Source of the DNA: Marinobacterium nitratireducens
GTDB taxonomy: Bacteria > Pseudomonadota > Gammaproteobacteria > Pseudomonadales > Balneatricaceae
DNA length: 64,000 nt
Reading direction: 5' to 3'
Assembly: GCF_014645375.1 (NCBI RefSeq)
Contig: NZ_BMLT01000001.1
Span: 430,835-494,834, forward strand
This document shows positions 62,895-64,000 of the stretch, piece after piece. Position numbers and translations under genes: made by a program. Every line of letters starts with the position of its first letter. Position 1 is the stretch's first letter. Below the pieces are notes generated by a model that saw only the letters and a list, made by a program, of their open reading frames with translations, was not told the DNA's origin and searched no databases.

Positions 62895-63176
62895 ATGCAT
62901 GAAATGGAAGCCTCCAGCGAAATGCTGCTGGAAAGCCATTTTATCTGGCATGAAATACGGGTTGGCGACCTGATCAGCCTGGAAGCCAATCTCGAAGACA
63001 AGGGCGAGGTGCTGCTGCATCGCGACAAGCCGTACCAGGTGCTGTCGAAGCTCGACCTGGCGCCCGGCAATCAGGTGTTTGTGGTGCAGTCCGACATCAC
63101 CGGCGACCTGGTATACGTGCATCCTTTTCTCGTCGCCAGCTACGACAACAGCCACGAGCCCTCACCATTGATGTGA
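62895..63176 (+). CDS. Uncharacterised 93-residue protein
   Basis: No family is recognised. The soluble, acidic protein has a beta-rich pattern (FIWHEIRVGDLISLEANLED, PYQVLSKLDLAPGNQVFVVQ, GDLVYVHPFLVASYD) that might form a small barrel. The start is uncertain; an ATG 9 bases further (62904) is also possible. A weak ribosome site (AGGAC) precedes 62895. Confidence 0.5.
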   Translation: MHEMEASSEMLLESHFIWHEIRVGDLISLEANLEDKGEVLLHRDKPYQVLSKLDLAPGNQVFVVQSDITGDLVYVHPFLVASYDNSHEPSPLM

Positions 63177-63325
63177 GTGGGATGACGTTGGAGTCACCAC
63201 TCACCACTCACCATAACCACATGACGCAATTGCTGAACGGCAGGTCGCTCAGGGGCGCCCGAGCAGGGGCCCGGCCATGGTAGTCTCGGCGAACATTTTA
63301 TCCCAACCGCACACGGAGCCACGGC

Positions 63326-63733
63326 ATGCATGACGCTACCCGTCAGCTGATTCACGACTACTACGCGGCGTTCAACGCCGGTGACATGGACCGCTTTCTC
63401 GATCTTCTTACCGACGACGTCGTGCACGATATCAATCAGGGTGGCCGGGAAGTCGGCCGCGAAGCGTTCGCCGCTTTCATGACCCGGATGAACGACAGTT
63501 ACCGCGAGCAACTGGTCGATATCGAGGTTATGGTCAACGACGACGGCACTCGCGCGGCGGCGGAGTTCGTGGTGCTGGGCAGCTACCTGAAATCGGACCC
63601 GGGCCTGCCCCCGGCGCGGGGGCAGCAATACCGCCTGCCAGCCGGTGCCTTCTTCGAGCTGCGTGACGGCAAGGTCGCCCGAATCAGCAACTACTACAAC
63701 CTCGAGGACTGGATCCAACAGGTCAGCGCCTGA
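63326..63733 (+). CDS. SnoaL/ketosteroid-isomerase-like protein
   Basis: A 135-residue protein of the NTF2-like fold, in the SnoaL-like group (LIHDYYAAFNAGDMDRFLDL, DDVVHDINQGG, FFELRDGKVARISNYYNLED). Such proteins are isomerases, hydrolases or simple ligand binders; the substrate cannot be read from the sequence. GGAGCC lies 7 bases ahead of the ATG. Confidence 0.8.
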   Translation: MHDATRQLIHDYYAAFNAGDMDRFLDLLTDDVVHDINQGGREVGREAFAAFMTRMNDSYREQLVDIEVMVNDDGTRAAAEFVVLGSYLKSDPGLPPARGQQYRLPAGAFFELRDGKVARISNYYNLEDWIQQVSA

Positions 63734-63800
63734 GGTTGCGTTCTGCCGCCCGAAGCCCTATAACGTTCCCAGCCCCGCTCACGGAAGCGCGGGCCGATCC

Positions 63801-64000
63801 ATGAACGCCAGGGAGCGCGGCAGCCATTTGACCACTTCCAAACCCACCGCACGCATCAGCAGCCTGTTCGGACGGCGCCGGCTCGAACTCTGTAGCGACG
63901 GTCTGCGTATTCTCGACGCTGACAGCCGGCTGATCTCCTGGACCGAGCTGGCGCGTCAGGCGCAACTGGAGCCCGGGCTGCTGTTCAGGCACCTGAGACT
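63801..64000 (+). CDS. 5' end of a gene that leaves the window
   Basis: An open frame of at least 66 codons runs to the window edge (SKPTARISSLFGRRRLELCS, GLRILDADSRLISWTELARQ). The start is uncertain: ATG 63801 or the TTG at 63828. The phrase pattern is faintly like the N-terminus of HelD-type UvrD helicases, but too little is present to name it. Confidence 0.5.
   Translation, partial: MNARERGSHLTTSKPTARISSLFGRRRLELCSDGLRILDADSRLISWTELARQAQLEPGLLFRHLR

Overview
The window is high-GC DNA from a gammaproteobacterium. The nitrate-respiration block follows the Pseudomonas order: narL and narX divergent from narK1-narK2-narGHJI, then a PpiC-type chaperone gene, moaA, a dnr-type regulator, moaB and moeA. 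This points to a Pseudomonas- or Oceanospirillales-like denitrifier. No transposase, integrase, phage gene or CRISPR array was recognised. The mobile-looking DNA consists of short dispersed palindromic repeats and 7-bp tandem repeats in the gaps.

Layout. 0.15-0.5 kb: a small Rieske protein. 0.7-7.8 kb: NO detoxification or denitrification, with norR divergent from norCBDQEF and a near-perfect sigma-54 promoter between them. 7.8-8.7 kb: remains of the oxygen-independent ubiquinone genes; a ubiU/ubiV fusion remnant and an internally deleted ubiT face each other. 8.7-11.8 kb: an anaerobic (class III) ribonucleotide reductase operon behind an FNR-type box, in which the glycyl-radical domain is on its own small gene between nrdD and nrdG. 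11.9-15.2 kb: a PP2C phosphatase/serine-threonine kinase fusion and a NasA-like nitrate transporter. 15.7-33.9 kb: narXL, narK1K2GHJI and molybdenum-cofactor genes. Three nitrate promoters carry the same layout: a NarL 7-2-7 site centred 51-52 bp from an FNR/DNR box.

34-48 kb is a copper/metal block: copB, a CopA multicopper oxidase with a 45-bp minisatellite, a periplasmic cupredoxin, a copRS two-component pair, a MerR regulator, a copper P-type ATPase, a membrane cupredoxin and an MFS protein with a histidine-rich tail. After these come a HupE/UreJ protein with a membrane-anchor partner, a His-rich small protein, a Met-rich cytochrome c' and a diheme cytochrome c. 48-52.4 kb: beta-alanine catabolism (omega-aminotransferase, semialdehyde dehydrogenase, LysR). 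52.5-59.3 kb: a TetR-controlled RND tripartite efflux pump with a striking operator array. 59.3-64 kb: glyceraldehyde-3-phosphate dehydrogenase, tRNA-Cys, a KfrA-like coiled-coil DNA-binding protein, an orphan LuxR-type response regulator, small uncharacterised proteins, a SnoaL-like protein and the start of a gene that leaves the window.

How it fits together: NarX/NarL and an FNR-type regulator sense nitrate and anoxia and switch on transport (NarK), nitrate reduction (NarGHI) and cofactor supply (MoaA, MoaB, MoeA). NorR switches on NO reduction. NrdD/NrdG supply deoxynucleotides without oxygen. The most unusual items are the split class III reductase, the simultaneous loss of ubiT, ubiU and ubiV beside it, the conserved NarL/FNR spacing and the poorly described metal/cytochrome genes at 42.6-48.1 kb.
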